Assembly: GCA_020635055.1 (NCBI GenBank)
Contig: JACKAN010000011.1
Span: forward strand, 54,038-118,037
From: Pseudobdellovibrionaceae bacterium
GTDB taxonomy: Bacteria > Bdellovibrionota > Bdellovibrionia > Bdellovibrionales > UBA1609
DNA: 64,000 nucleotides
Direction: 5' to 3'
How positions within the stretch are numbered: position 1 is the first letter of the stretch; each line of letters opens with the position of its first letter. Of this stretch, positions 45,288 through 54,916 are shown piece after piece. A program made the position numbers and the translations under genes. The notes beneath the pieces are model-generated. The model made no database searches, had not been told where the DNA came from, and worked only from the letters and a program-made list of their open reading frames with translations.

Positions 45288-46442
45288 TTACAAATTCAAG
45301 GGAGTGATGCTGTCCTTCTGCTCCACTAATGCTATTTGTGGCAGAGTAAGGCCTTGAAGCTCTTGCATTAAATCATGCACACTCATAATTTTATTAACTC
45401 GGTAGGCATTATGACCGACAGTGTACAGGTTTTTTTCATTGGCATTATTCAAGTTAATCGAAGCTAACAGCCCGTTACAGATGCAAAATGTTTTTTCATT
45501 TTCATATTTAGAGGGACAAAAACCTTTATTAAGTAAATATCCTTTGTCACATTTTGGAGCTCGCTCTCTAGCTAATGCTTGTAGATAAAAGGGAGATTTT
45601 TTTAACACTCTAAATAACATGCCACAGGGTGAGCCTGGTCGATTTGCCAATTCGATGTCATCTTCTGTGGCCTCTACTAGCATTTTTTTATATTCAGCAT
45701 TAGCACCACTCTCATGAGTGGCTAAAAAACGGGTTCCCATTTGAACTCCGGCGCATCCACGATCTAACCAATTTACAATATCTTCGTGAGTGAAAATGCC
45801 TCCAGCAGCAATGACAGGGATACTTCCCCAGTCTTTAACTACTTCGAGAACTTCGTCTACTAAAATTTCAAGTTTATTCTTAGGGTCGAGAGCTTCAACT
45901 TCGCTTCGCCAAGCAATGTGTCCACCGGCCAGAGGGCCCTCCACAACTACAGCATCAGGTAAGCGTCCCGATCTTTTCCAACGTTTAAAAATAATTTCCA
46001 TAGCACGGCCAGAGCTAACTATGGGGATCAGTGCCACATCTTCATTGCGTGGATGTTTGAGAGCCATTTCTGGAAGAGCCATCGGTAAGCCAGCACCACT
46101 AATAATAGCATCAACACCGCCATCCATAGAGCCTAAGACAGAGCTCTCGTATTGATTGATTACGGCCACCATAATATTCATGCCGATATGTCCACCCATA
46201 GAAATACTTTTAGCGTCGCGAACATCTTGAGCGGCAGCGTCTCGAGCATTAATTTTTTTGCCATGTCTTTGCGAAACAATCCTGTCTAAACCTGCAGAGG
46301 ACAAAACACCCAAGCCACCCTCTTTAGCTACGGAACCGGCCAAACTGTAACTGGACAATCCGATTCCCATGCCCCCTTGAATTATTGGAACAGGTATCGA
46401 AAGGTTTTTAATTTTCATTTGAGGTAGTTGTTGTTTTTTCAT
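45288..46442 (-). CDS. Nitronate monooxygenase / NPD-family flavoprotein
   Basis: FMN-dependent TIM barrel of the nitronate monooxygenase or FabK type. Landmarks are PIIQGGMGIGLSSYSLAGSV at the start, GAGLPMALPE, VEGPLAGGHIAWR, IPVIAAGGIFTHEDI and GVQMGTRFLATHES (phosphate-binding loops). The insertion with CGMLFRVL and three further Cys (KCDKGYLL, FCPSKY, FCICNG) is unusual for nitronate monooxygenases. An enoyl-ACP reductase role cannot be excluded. Start placed at ATG 46442; the frame extends to 46556 but that part is not protein-like. It converges with uvrA. Confidence 0.85.
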   Translation of the reverse strand: MKKQQLPQMKIKNLSIPVPIIQGGMGIGLSSYSLAGSVAKEGGLGVLSSAGLDRIVSQRHGKKINARDAAAQDVRDAKSISMGGHIGMNIMVAVINQYESSVLGSMDGGVDAIISGAGLPMALPEMALKHPRNEDVALIPIVSSGRAMEIIFKRWKRSGRLPDAVVVEGPLAGGHIAWRSEVEALDPKNKLEILVDEVLEVVKDWGSIPVIAAGGIFTHEDIVNWLDRGCAGVQMGTRFLATHESGANAEYKKMLVEATEDDIELANRPGSPCGMLFRVLKKSPFYLQALARERAPKCDKGYLLNKGFCPSKYENEKTFCICNGLLASINLNNANEKNLYTVGHNAYRVNKIMSVHDLMQELQGLTLPQIALVEQKDSITPLNL

Positions 46443-46698
46443 TCTGACAACCATAAGATTTTTTACATATATAAGCATTTTAAATGTGAAAAAAAAGTCA
46501 CACATAGTGCTGTGAGTAAAAAAAGCAACAGGCCGGACATGGCGCTGCGCGTTCACTTAAGAGTGAGCGTCTCAAAATAAGACAATAACTTTATTTTACT
46601 TTTAAAATTAGGCTCTTATAAAAGTTATTAGAAAATTCAATGTAAATAATTGAAATATTATCCGATAATAATATGTAAGGGAGAGGAGAGTTTTTAAT

Positions 46699-47367
46699 AT
46701 GTCATCGGAAAGTGATATACCGAGTTGGTCTGTGGACGCTATTAATGCGGTGCTACAAACATTAAAGTTAAAAGATCCTTTTACATTTTACCATTGTTGT
46801 CGTGTGGGGAGAGCCAGTCGACGTTTAGCAAAAGCCATGTCATTGAGTGAACATGAACAAAATATCTTAGAGTTTTCTGGGCTGCTTCATGATGTTGGAA
46901 AAGTGGGGATAGCAGATAAAATTTTATTAAAACCAGATCGCCTAACTGATGAAGAAATGACAAAAATGAAATCCCATGCAGAAATGAGTTGCGAGATTAT
47001 TCAACCACTTTTGCAAATTCCTTTTTTTCGTTTTTTATTGCCCGGCATTCGGTATCATCATGAGCAATTTGATGGAAGTGGTTATCCCAATCAACTCTCT
47101 GGAGAAAAGATTCCACTTATGGCCAGAATAATTGCTGTGGTCGATACCGTGGACGCCATGACAAATACAAGGCCCTATCGCCAGTCTCTTTCCATTGAAA
47201 GAACCCATAAAGAACTGATAGATTTTTCTGGTCGTCAGTTTGATGGAAATATTGTAAAAACATATTTAGAGGCGCAAAAGCATTGGAAAGGCATTGAGGA
47301 AGTAGACAAAGAAGAAAGGGTAGTTCCTTCGGTAGTGAGTGCTATAGCCTTAAAGAAAGCCAGTTAA
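46699..47367 (+). CDS. HD-GYP domain protein (cyclic-di-GMP phosphodiesterase type)
   Basis: Stand-alone HD-GYP: LLHDVGKVGIADKILLKP (HD pair and conserved Lys), HAEMSCEII, IRYHHEQFDGSGYP (HHxxxxGxGYP) and ARIIAVVDTVDAMTNTRPYR. These are the metal and substrate residues of active family members, so hydrolysis of c-di-GMP is likely. No receiver or sensor domain is attached; 222 residues. GGGAGAGGAG lies upstream of the ATG. The last 18 bases overlap the convergent maf gene. Confidence 0.92.
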   Translation: MSSESDIPSWSVDAINAVLQTLKLKDPFTFYHCCRVGRASRRLAKAMSLSEHEQNILEFSGLLHDVGKVGIADKILLKPDRLTDEEMTKMKSHAEMSCEIIQPLLQIPFFRFLLPGIRYHHEQFDGSGYPNQLSGEKIPLMARIIAVVDTVDAMTNTRPYRQSLSIERTHKELIDFSGRQFDGNIVKTYLEAQKHWKGIEEVDKEERVVPSVVSAIALKKAS

Positions 47368-47943
47368 GAACTTAACTTGATGCAACCAATTTACAAGAGT
47401 GAATGTTGGAAGACCCACAATACTGGTGGGATCTTGTGTATTTATTTTTTCAATTATTAAGGCAGGCTGGCACTCAATTTTGTAAGAGCCTGCGCAATTC
47501 CAAGTTTGATGTTTATTAACATATTGACGGGCTTCATCAGGCTTCAATTTGCGAATATGAATTTCTGTCACATCGGTGTGTTCAAATGTTTTGTCGGGAG
47601 TCAATAAACACATGGCGGTTAAAAGTTGATGGGATTGATTGGATAGTTTTAATAACTGTTGAGTAGCTTTCTCGGCAGATCCGGCTTTGCCTAAAATTTC
47701 GCCATTTAAACTTACCAGTTGATCAGCACCTAATATAAGTGAATTGGGGAAAGAGGATTGTAAGCTTTTAGCCTTTTCATAGGCGAGTGCTTTTACTAAT
47801 TCATTTGCTGGTAATTTTTTTGATTTGAAGCTTTCTTCGTTGAACTGGGGGGCCAAGGATCGAAAAGCAATTTCTAGTTCACGGAGCTGTTGAATGCGAA
47901 ACAGAGAGGTGCTTGCTAATATAAGTTCTCTTTTATTGACCAT
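47350..47943 (-). CDS. maf: Maf-family nucleotide pyrophosphatase
   Basis: House-cleaning nucleoside triphosphate pyrophosphatase. Signature ELILASTSLFRIQQL (N-terminal phosphate loop), EKAKSL, LILGADQLVSLNGEILGKAG (catalytic Asp region) and CAGSYKIE at the C-terminus. The DQLV form rather than DTVV hints at the YceF-like (7-methyl-GTP) subgroup; this is a guess from one motif. 197 residues, normal. It starts 28 bp from the divergent lgt gene. Confidence 0.9.
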   Translation of the reverse strand: MVNKRELILASTSLFRIQQLRELEIAFRSLAPQFNEESFKSKKLPANELVKALAYEKAKSLQSSFPNSLILGADQLVSLNGEILGKAGSAEKATQQLLKLSNQSHQLLTAMCLLTPDKTFEHTDVTEIHIRKLKPDEARQYVNKHQTWNCAGSYKIECQPALIIEKINTQDPTSIVGLPTFTLVNWLHQVKFLTGFL

Positions 47944-47971
47944 CGAGAATGAATCCTGATAAATTTTATTT

Positions 47972-49066
47972 ATGGCAGAATATATTCACAACTTAGATCC
48001 TTTCGCAATTCAAATCTCAGGAAGCTTTGGCATCCGTTGGTATGGCTTAGCCTATATACTGGGGTTTTTTAGTTGTTACTTTATAGTATATAAATTAGCG
48101 CAAAGAGGAAAATCCCTTGTAAGCATAGAGCAAGCCAGTGATTTCATAGCCTACATGGCCTTTGGAACCATGATTGGTGGGCGCCTGGGGTATTGTGTTT
48201 TTTACGATCCAGAACTGCTGATTTCTTTTAGCCCTGTAAAAATACCCTTACTAAATATTAGTATACCCATGTGGGAAGCCCTCGCCGTTTGGAATGGTGG
48301 AATGGCCAGTCATGGTGGAATCATCGGTATAGCTGTGGCTTGCATACTCTTTGGCCGATCGAGAAAAATCCCCTTTTTACACCTTTTTGATCTCACTGTT
48401 TTAGCGGGCTCACTGGCAGTGGGATTTGGACGCATTGCTAATTTTATAAATGGCGAACTTTATGGTCGGGCCTGTGATGGAAAATGTTTTTGGCCCGTGA
48501 AATTTCCCGATGAATTGCGGCGTTGGGTTTCTAACTGGGACTCTTATAAAGAACAATTAAAAGGCCTTTATCCCGTTGTAGAAAAAATGGGAGGCATTGC
48601 TGGGCCTGAAGGTCAGTTGATCTCACCCTCTTCAACAAAATGGATGGATTGGATCAACAATGGATCTCGCTACTATGTAGAAACATATGTGGGAAGAATT
48701 TTAAGAGCGGTTTCTGATGGCAATCAAGAAATTTTAACAGCATTGGGTTCGGCTTTAATTCCTCGCCACCCCTCACAGCTTTATCAATCTTTAATGGAAG
48801 GCTTTCTTGTATTTTTTATTTTGCTTTTTATCTGGCGCAAACCGCAAAAACCAGGGGTATTAGTTTCTTATTGGGGAGTGATTTACGCTGTAATGAGAAT
48901 CACTGGTGAGCAGTTTCGTATGCCCGATGCCCATATTGGCTTCCAACTTTTTGGCCTCACTCGAGGTCAATGGCTAAGCCTAGTCATGTTGTTAGTTTTT
49001 GTTGGCCTGTTAATTTGGACCTCACGTCGACCCGTCCCCAAAATGGGCGGCTGGGGCAAAGATTAG
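47972..49066 (+). CDS. lgt: Prolipoprotein diacylglyceryl transferase
   Basis: Adds diacylglycerol to the lipobox cysteine of prolipoproteins in the inner membrane. Seven membrane segments. Diagnostic motifs are IRWYGLAYILGF, WNGGMASHGGIIG (essential His), the Lgt signature GRIANFINGELYGR (essential Arg and Asn), HPSQLYQSLMEG and MRITGEQFR. At 364 residues it is longer than E. coli Lgt (291), mainly from an insert of about 80 residues between GELYGR and RHPSQLY that should face the periplasm. Likely substrates here include the proteins at 11502 and 49170. Confidence 0.95.
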   Translation: MAEYIHNLDPFAIQISGSFGIRWYGLAYILGFFSCYFIVYKLAQRGKSLVSIEQASDFIAYMAFGTMIGGRLGYCVFYDPELLISFSPVKIPLLNISIPMWEALAVWNGGMASHGGIIGIAVACILFGRSRKIPFLHLFDLTVLAGSLAVGFGRIANFINGELYGRACDGKCFWPVKFPDELRRWVSNWDSYKEQLKGLYPVVEKMGGIAGPEGQLISPSSTKWMDWINNGSRYYVETYVGRILRAVSDGNQEILTALGSALIPRHPSQLYQSLMEGFLVFFILLFIWRKPQKPGVLVSYWGVIYAVMRITGEQFRMPDAHIGFQLFGLTRGQWLSLVMLLVFVGLLIWTSRRPVPKMGGWGKD

Positions 49067-49169
49067 TTTCCCATTTGGATAGAGTCTGTGTTGTTTTGAG
49101 ACGTTTCATTGTAATTCACTAGTAATTATTTTAATATGAACTGTAGCTAATCCCAGGAGACATTTAATA

Positions 49170-51485
49170 ATGAAAATTTATCAGAATATTATATTTCTGA
49201 TTTTTGGTTTTATCATTATTTCATTTCAAAACTGTTCGATGAAAGGCTTTGATGTTGGTGATCAACCAAAAACCGTTGATGGATCTGATTTAAATGATTC
49301 CCAGACTAATAACGATGAGTTGGAATGGATACAGGATTTATTTGGCACTCAGGACGAAACCTATTCCAGCGATAATTGTAATTTGCTTGGGCAAGCTACT
49401 TTACCCCTCGTCACACATTATCCTCAGCTTGGAGCAAAGGAACAGCCAATAATCAATAATCCAAATGCTGGACAGCAGCTCAATTCAGGCCAGGAATACG
49501 TCACATATTGGGATAACTCTAAATTTTCTCCACCTACAGTTGGGAATTACCTTGGCAATAACTATGATCTGCAAAATTATCCACCAGGAGTAGGGGATAA
49601 TGCAAAAAGATTGGAAGGGCGATTGAAACAGCTCTGTATTAGTGGCCTTAGTTCAGTACGATTTATTCAAGGAGCCCACAAAATTCGAAGTATGGGGGAA
49701 CTCTCTTTGCTTGCGATAGAGAATGCACCTTACTTTCAAGTACTTCATAGTTTAGTTTATAAAAATAATCTCTTTACCATAATTATACCTCCAAAATGGA
49801 CAAAAGAATCAAGCCAATCACTGCCGACTCTCTTTAATGGTCTTTATGATTTAAATGTGAATTTTATGTCTATAGACGGTCCTCCGCTATTAGCAACATT
49901 GGCTCAACTATTCACTGTAAAGAAGACCTCAGGATTTGGAATACTTTGGAATGGAAATGGAGCCCTTGGTTCTCGCTCAATCGACAATGTGGCTTATGCT
50001 GAGCTCAATGAATTTCTATCTATTTTTTTGAACGACTTTGGCGCAGCAGCTGATAAGTTTGTCACATTTGGGGGATCTCGTGGGGGAATTACTGCGTTAA
50101 ATGTAGCTTCCCACCCAGCTGTCACGGCTATCAAAGTAGCTTTTGTCTACTCAACCACCCCGCCAAATGAATTTGATACGATAGCGGGTCTTGTGACTCC
50201 AACAAACCCAGCACTTCTGTCTGCTCCGGACTGGAGTGTCGGTATATATGGCTCTTGGAGAAAATCGTTTCGACATCCTGTGGGGTTTATGCGGACTGAA
50301 TTTCAAGGGCTCACTGGTTCGGAAGCTCACTTGAAAGTTCTAACAGGCACGAGTCGAGATTCTGATGTCCGAAAAGAATTTAATGCTCTTTCTCCAGGTA
50401 AAATTGATAAACTTCTGCGCAATCGAACTCAAATTTTTCTCGAAGTGGGCTCGCACGATTTTATAGTTCCAAGTACAGATCAATTTCAGTTATTTATGGA
50501 TGGATTTTCTGCGGGAATCCAAATGGAAGTTCGAGTAAATTATTTGTTTGGACATGGGATCGATCAGAAGGCGAGGTCGACTAAGCTCGCGTCAGTTATG
50601 AACACATTAATTGATCAACCACCCAATGACCTTACTTTTGTGACTCCAGGTCAAGTGAATCGATTTATCGCTTCACCTGACGGTGTTTTTAATCCTTTGG
50701 GTTCCGGCGCACCGCCATTAACTATAGAGCTACCTCGATTTGTTATTGATGAAGCTGATTTAGTTATCCTTGCAACCGGCCCTCAGAATGGACGTTATTT
50801 ATTGGTGTTTTCAAAGGGTGGGGAGTTGACTAAAATCGAAGTTCTCCTTGATTCAAATGGTCTTGCAAACCTAAGGCTTCCACAAAGTACTTTTTCCGAA
50901 GGTGATCATACTTTTATTGGGGCTTACACTCTTGATTCTAGTAGTCGGCCTCTCTTAAAGGTAACAATCACTTCTTTAGTTAAAAAAGATCTTGTCGTCA
51001 CTCGATTTTCTGGAGACATAAGACCGTTCTTGGTGAATATTTCAGGTACAATCATTGATGGAATTTCTGAGAAAGGACGTTATTTCAGATCGGGAATAGG
51101 AGAAGGGAGCAATTATGGTTTTCTTCAAATTGGAACAAGTGCAATTCCTGATGATGAGTTAAAACTTATTGGTCAGCAATCATCCAATCTGACATGCACT
51201 TACTCACTTTCTTCCCCAGGTCCCATTGCAGTTGGCAATTCAATTACAGAGACGCTCAATTGCATTAATGTGCCGGCGGATTCTAAATCCAGGATGGTAG
51301 GTACCCATAATAACGTTCCGTATTCGGATCCTCCCATTGCTTATGCTGGCGGTCCAGTTTCTGTGACATACAATAACGATGGAGGAGCTATCGTCGGAGT
51401 TTGGAATCGTCGAGCCGAGATATTAGATTCGAACAACGTCGTCATATATTCAACAAGTTCCCGCGCGGTGACCTTATCGCCTTAA
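49170..51485 (+). CDS. Lipoprotein with alpha/beta-hydrolase domain (771 residues)
   Basis: Lipobox IIISFQNC with the acceptor Cys near residue 23, followed by a Ser/Asp/Asn-rich linker. Residues 130-490 look like an alpha/beta hydrolase: FVTFGGSRGGITALNVAS has the G-x-S-x-G nucleophile elbow (Ser near 307), LEVGSHDFIVPS an acidic residue, and LFGHGIDQKA a possible catalytic His. The C-terminal 270 residues are Ser/Thr/Gly-rich beta sandwich-like. A surface esterase or peptidase is inferred; the substrate is unknown. It lies 100 bp after lgt and has an AGGAGA ribosome site. Confidence 0.7.
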   Translation: MKIYQNIIFLIFGFIIISFQNCSMKGFDVGDQPKTVDGSDLNDSQTNNDELEWIQDLFGTQDETYSSDNCNLLGQATLPLVTHYPQLGAKEQPIINNPNAGQQLNSGQEYVTYWDNSKFSPPTVGNYLGNNYDLQNYPPGVGDNAKRLEGRLKQLCISGLSSVRFIQGAHKIRSMGELSLLAIENAPYFQVLHSLVYKNNLFTIIIPPKWTKESSQSLPTLFNGLYDLNVNFMSIDGPPLLATLAQLFTVKKTSGFGILWNGNGALGSRSIDNVAYAELNEFLSIFLNDFGAAADKFVTFGGSRGGITALNVASHPAVTAIKVAFVYSTTPPNEFDTIAGLVTPTNPALLSAPDWSVGIYGSWRKSFRHPVGFMRTEFQGLTGSEAHLKVLTGTSRDSDVRKEFNALSPGKIDKLLRNRTQIFLEVGSHDFIVPSTDQFQLFMDGFSAGIQMEVRVNYLFGHGIDQKARSTKLASVMNTLIDQPPNDLTFVTPGQVNRFIASPDGVFNPLGSGAPPLTIELPRFVIDEADLVILATGPQNGRYLLVFSKGGELTKIEVLLDSNGLANLRLPQSTFSEGDHTFIGAYTLDSSSRPLLKVTITSLVKKDLVVTRFSGDIRPFLVNISGTIIDGISEKGRYFRSGIGEGSNYGFLQIGTSAIPDDELKLIGQQSSNLTCTYSLSSPGPIAVGNSITETLNCINVPADSKSRMVGTHNNVPYSDPPIAYAGGPVSVTYNNDGGAIVGVWNRRAEILDSNNVVIYSTSSRAVTLSP

Positions 51486-51534
51486 TTAATGAAATAAAGT
51501 GTTCCAGCAACATCAGCACTATTTATTGTGTGTG

Positions 51535-51553
51535 AAAGGTGCCGGGCACCTTT
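51535..51553. repeat. Perfect 19-bp palindrome
   Basis: aaaggtgcc-g-ggcaccttt, with 9-base arms. It lies 50 bp beyond the lipoprotein stop codon and is followed by a few T/A bases, so it may act as a weak terminator. The core GGTGCC/GGCACC resembles the GGTACC/GTACC palindromes at 35177. Confidence 0.8.
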
Positions 51554-51650
51554 ATTCTATGATAAAATTCGACTGGTACTGGAGTAATTTTTCTTGGCAC
51601 GGATGTTGTAACTGGAGAAGGTTTGATTAAGCTAAGAGGTCTAAAAAGCA

Positions 51651-52316
51651 ATGAAATATAATAATTTGAATATTTTTGAAAAAATGAGAAAAAAAGCTAC
51701 AATTTTTAAGACTACTTCAAAGTATCAATATCTAGTAAAAAGAGTGTTTTTTTATGGAGCTATATCACTCCTTATAGTAAACAATGGCTTCGCTTCAGCT
51801 CAAGATTATAAGCGGGACTATGTTGCCGCTTCTGGTCATGTTTGCCAGAGATTGTTACTCAACATGATGGGTCCACCATTTTTTCTAGCTGGAATATCAA
51901 AAAAAATTACATGGATATCAGGGCCGATGGATGGCCTTTGGAGACGCTGGGGAGAAGGTTTAAGTCCATATGGTTGGGTAAACATTTTTATTTCAAAACC
52001 ATTGAAAGACATTGAAAGAGATGGAGTCGTCGTAGGTTCAGTACCTGATGTTTTTAGTTCTTGGGATTCTTTTGGCTTAGAAATTGAAGGATTTCCTGGG
52101 AGATTAGCGGCAACGACTAAGATTAGGAATTACTGGCTTGGTGGATTTGAGAATACTCCGGGTGTAACAATTTTAATTAAGGAAAGCTCAACATTTGATT
52201 CTCCCCAGAGTATTGAAATTAATATTAAATCTAATCAATTGCCAAAAGGAACATTGTTTAAAGAAGTTGTCTCGACAATTGTTTATCGAGTACTAAATCC
52301 ACCTAAATCAGAATGA
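51651..52316 (+). CDS. Exported or anchored protein of unknown function (221 residues)
   Basis: A basic lead of about 30 residues is followed by a hydrophobic segment FFYGAISLLIVNNGFASAQD, a likely signal peptide with a long n-region. The mature part is rich in aromatic residues and glycine (ISGPMDGLWRRWGEGLSPYG). I do not recognise a family. No clear ribosome site, so a later start is possible. The 245-bp gap after it is AT-rich and empty. Confidence 0.6.
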   Translation: MKYNNLNIFEKMRKKATIFKTTSKYQYLVKRVFFYGAISLLIVNNGFASAQDYKRDYVAASGHVCQRLLLNMMGPPFFLAGISKKITWISGPMDGLWRRWGEGLSPYGWVNIFISKPLKDIERDGVVVGSVPDVFSSWDSFGLEIEGFPGRLAATTKIRNYWLGGFENTPGVTILIKESSTFDSPQSIEINIKSNQLPKGTLFKEVVSTIVYRVLNPPKSE

Positions 52317-52571
52317 TATTTTGTTTATGTATAGTGCTTATAATTTATAGTCATTAAAAAAAGTTATTTAAATCAATGATTTAAAACTGCTTAAAGTCAG
52401 TATAACTTCCTCATGAAAACCTAAATAACCTATAAACATTATAAAAACATGCCAAAATTCATGTATTAACGTTTTTTATTTCACTTTTTGGTATAGGTTT
52501 TGCTAAATAATTTTAACATAATGTCCATAAATTACTTATAGCTGGAGATTCTTGCTAGGAGTGTGTTTAAA

Positions 52572-53438
52572 GTGTTGCGATTCATTTCAACATTCATTTG
52601 TTTACTAGTCTATGTGCCCTCTCATGCTGACATGAGAGATACTGATTGTGAATCCGCATTGGGAGTCCAAGATGTAGCAAAAGTTATTCGTCAGCTTTCA
52701 GAATCTTTTGTGGACAGTAGAGCTTCGATGATAAATCAATTTTCCAATGATGGTTTGGGCTATGTTCTGGTAAAAAATCCGAATTGGAATACAAAGTTTG
52801 GCGCAGAGTTTTACGGGCAATTCCCGGTGGCGACAAATATGCATATCGACACAGCTTGGTTTGAAATGGCAGATCAAGTTATTTCACACAATGAAGTCAT
52901 TATCTCTACAGTTTCTAGAGGTAAAATTATTTCTGACACCTTTGAATTTCCTTGGGGTGCAATTCAAACCATAGAAAAAATAGCGCAGCAAATTCGAGAT
53001 CAATTAAACAACTCTTTGCCAGAAGGTGAAGAAGTTGAAATTCGTAGAATTGGTTTTCTGTCTCACCACCATGATTCCCAGGATTTATTTAATTCGAATG
53101 ACCACTTTTATGAACCTCATTTAGATAAGGACAATGGCGAACTTTATATGGGGACTTGTTACCTGCGGGCGGTAATGACTTTGCATGGCCCTGGAACTTT
53201 TTTTTGGGAGAAATATCCAGGAAAAGCAGAACAAGCACAGGCCGGTGATGTTTTAATTTTCGAAGGTGAAGGCCGACAACAAGCCTTTAATATTCTGCGT
53301 GATCTTCTGTGGCATCAAATTCCAAACATGACAGGAACGGCACAAGGGCGATTGGCGCTTAGAATTGATTTTCAAAAGAAGACAGATAAACCAAGAAGTT
53401 TAATTATGGATTTATTTAAAAAACTAAAATTAATTTAA
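52572..53438 (+). CDS. Secreted protein with a DUF1826-like region
   Basis: GTG 52572 is preferred, with AGGAG 10 bases upstream, giving the signal peptide LRFISTFICLLVYVPSHA. The middle has HFYEPHLDKDNGELYMGTCY followed by LRAVMTLHGPGTFFW and QAGDVLIFEGEG. The H-x-D, then R, then T-x-x-GPGT order resembles DUF1826, whose fold is thought to be related to iron/2-oxoglutarate oxygenases. Known DUF1826 proteins are cytoplasmic as far as I recall, so an exported version is unusual. The assignment is tentative. Confidence 0.55.
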   Translation: MLRFISTFICLLVYVPSHADMRDTDCESALGVQDVAKVIRQLSESFVDSRASMINQFSNDGLGYVLVKNPNWNTKFGAEFYGQFPVATNMHIDTAWFEMADQVISHNEVIISTVSRGKIISDTFEFPWGAIQTIEKIAQQIRDQLNNSLPEGEEVEIRRIGFLSHHHDSQDLFNSNDHFYEPHLDKDNGELYMGTCYLRAVMTLHGPGTFFWEKYPGKAEQAQAGDVLIFEGEGRQQAFNILRDLLWHQIPNMTGTAQGRLALRIDFQKKTDKPRSLIMDLFKKLKLI

Positions 53439-53450
53439 GCAAAAAGTAAT

Positions 53451-53900
53451 TTAGTTAGTTTTATTTATTTCCTGGCGTAGGGACTTTACTTCTTCACGGA
53501 GGACTTTAAGTTCGTTTAAGATTAATTGTTCGTCAGACTCATCGCTTTGTGCTAGTAGAAAACTCACTAACATAGCCGTAAAACTAACAAAAAATATAAC
53601 TCCGGTAACCATTAAAGACATGGCGATGACCTTGCCCTCCATGGTTACAGGAACGGTGTCGCCATAGCCAACGGTGGTAACGGTGGCCATGCCCCACCAA
53701 ACGGCATCAAACAGAGTTTCCACATCGGGATTGATGCCAGATTCAAAGATGTAAAATAAAAATATTAGCGTCCCCAGAAGCAGGTTTCCAATCAGGGCGA
53801 TATAAATAAGAAGTGGAGTGCGCAAAGTAAGAATCAAGTGCTTCGTGTAACGAGGCACATGTTCTTTTGGTGAGAATCGTGTTTTTGACTTGTAAGTCAT
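53451..53900 (-). CDS. Two-transmembrane potassium channel-like protein
   Basis: TM1 (PLLIYIALIGNLLLGTLIFL), pore helix and selectivity filter TVTTVGYGDTVPV, TM2 (VIAMSLMVTGVIFFVSFTAM), and a C-terminal helix rich in Glu/Lys (LNELKVLREEVKSLRQEI) that probably forms a tetrameric coiled coil. No RCK domain. 149 residues. It starts 3 bp after the nrdB stop codon, so it should be transcribed with nrdAB. Confidence 0.9.
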   Translation of the reverse strand: MTYKSKTRFSPKEHVPRYTKHLILTLRTPLLIYIALIGNLLLGTLIFLFYIFESGINPDVETLFDAVWWGMATVTTVGYGDTVPVTMEGKVIAMSLMVTGVIFFVSFTAMLVSFLLAQSDESDEQLILNELKVLREEVKSLRQEINKTN

Positions 53901-53903
53901 AAA

Positions 53904-54902
53904 TTAGAACTGTTCATCAAAAGTGACATCTCCAGAAACACCCATTTGGTAAGCTGATACACGACGTTCAAAAAAATTGGCTAACTCCTGAGTGTCTTGC
54001 AAAGCCATAAAATCAAATGGATTGCGAACATTATAGACTTTATTCATTCCCACTCGTTCAAACCTTTGATCCGCACAAAATTGCAAATAAGTTTTCATAT
54101 CTTTTAAGGATAAGCCCACAATACCATGATCTAAAAATTCTTTGGCAAAATTGAGTTCGCAGTCAATGGCTTCTTCGATCATAACTTTAAATAAATCCTT
54201 CATTCTGTCATCAAACAAATTGGGCTCTTCGGCGACAGCTGTGTCAAACACTTCAAAAGCAAAATTCATATGACAACTTTCATCGCGAAAAACCCAATTG
54301 GTGCCCGTAGCAAGGCCCTGAAGTAGACCTTTAGATCTTAAAAAATAGACATAGGCAAATGAGGCAAAGAAAAACAAACCCTCTATGCAGGCCGCAAAAC
54401 AAAGTAAGTTCATTAAAAACTTTCTGCGATCTTCGATGCTATCTAAGCTGTCCAGTGTATTTATAGAATCAATCCACTTAAAACTAAAATCGGCCTTCTT
54501 TTTAATAGAGTCTATATTGTGAATAGCAGCAAAGGCTTTGTTTCTTTCTTTGTCGTCGGGGATATAAGTATCGAGGAGAGTTAAATAAAATTGAACATGC
54601 AAGGCCTCTTCGTAGAGCTGGCGGGACAAATACAATCGAGCTTCCGGGGAATTAATATGCTTATATAGATTCAACACTAAGTTATTAGAAACAATGGAAT
54701 CTCCAGTGGCAAAGAAGGCCACGAGTCGATGAATTAAAAAAGACTCAGCGGTGGTTAGCTTTCCCTTTAAGTCAGTGACATCAGAACTGAAGTCCACTTC
54801 GTCTACAGTCCAAGTGTTTTTAATGGCGTCTTTGTACATCTCATAAAACTGAGGGTACTTCATCGGTCGGAGAGTTAAATCAAATCCAGGGTTAAGTAGC
54901 AT
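53904..54902 (-). CDS. nrdB: Ribonucleoside-diphosphate reductase beta subunit, class Ia
   Basis: Holds the diiron-tyrosyl radical that starts ribonucleotide reduction. Iron ligands and radical site are visible: FATGDSIV (Asp), YEEALHVQFY (Glu, His, and Tyr four residues after the His), CAACIEGLFFFASF (Glu) and DESCHMNFAFEVF (Glu, His). The C-terminus ends in a short acidic peptide (VTFDEQF), as needed to bind NrdA. The start at ATG 54902 has AGAGGA upstream and lies 14 bp after the nrdA stop. 332 residues, normal length; it appears functional. Confidence 0.95.
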   Translation of the reverse strand: MLLNPGFDLTLRPMKYPQFYEMYKDAIKNTWTVDEVDFSSDVTDLKGKLTTAESFLIHRLVAFFATGDSIVSNNLVLNLYKHINSPEARLYLSRQLYEEALHVQFYLTLLDTYIPDDKERNKAFAAIHNIDSIKKKADFSFKWIDSINTLDSLDSIEDRRKFLMNLLCFAACIEGLFFFASFAYVYFLRSKGLLQGLATGTNWVFRDESCHMNFAFEVFDTAVAEEPNLFDDRMKDLFKVMIEEAIDCELNFAKEFLDHGIVGLSLKDMKTYLQFCADQRFERVGMNKVYNVRNPFDFMALQDTQELANFFERRVSAYQMGVSGDVTFDEQF

Positions 54903-54916
54903 GTTAAATTCCTCTT

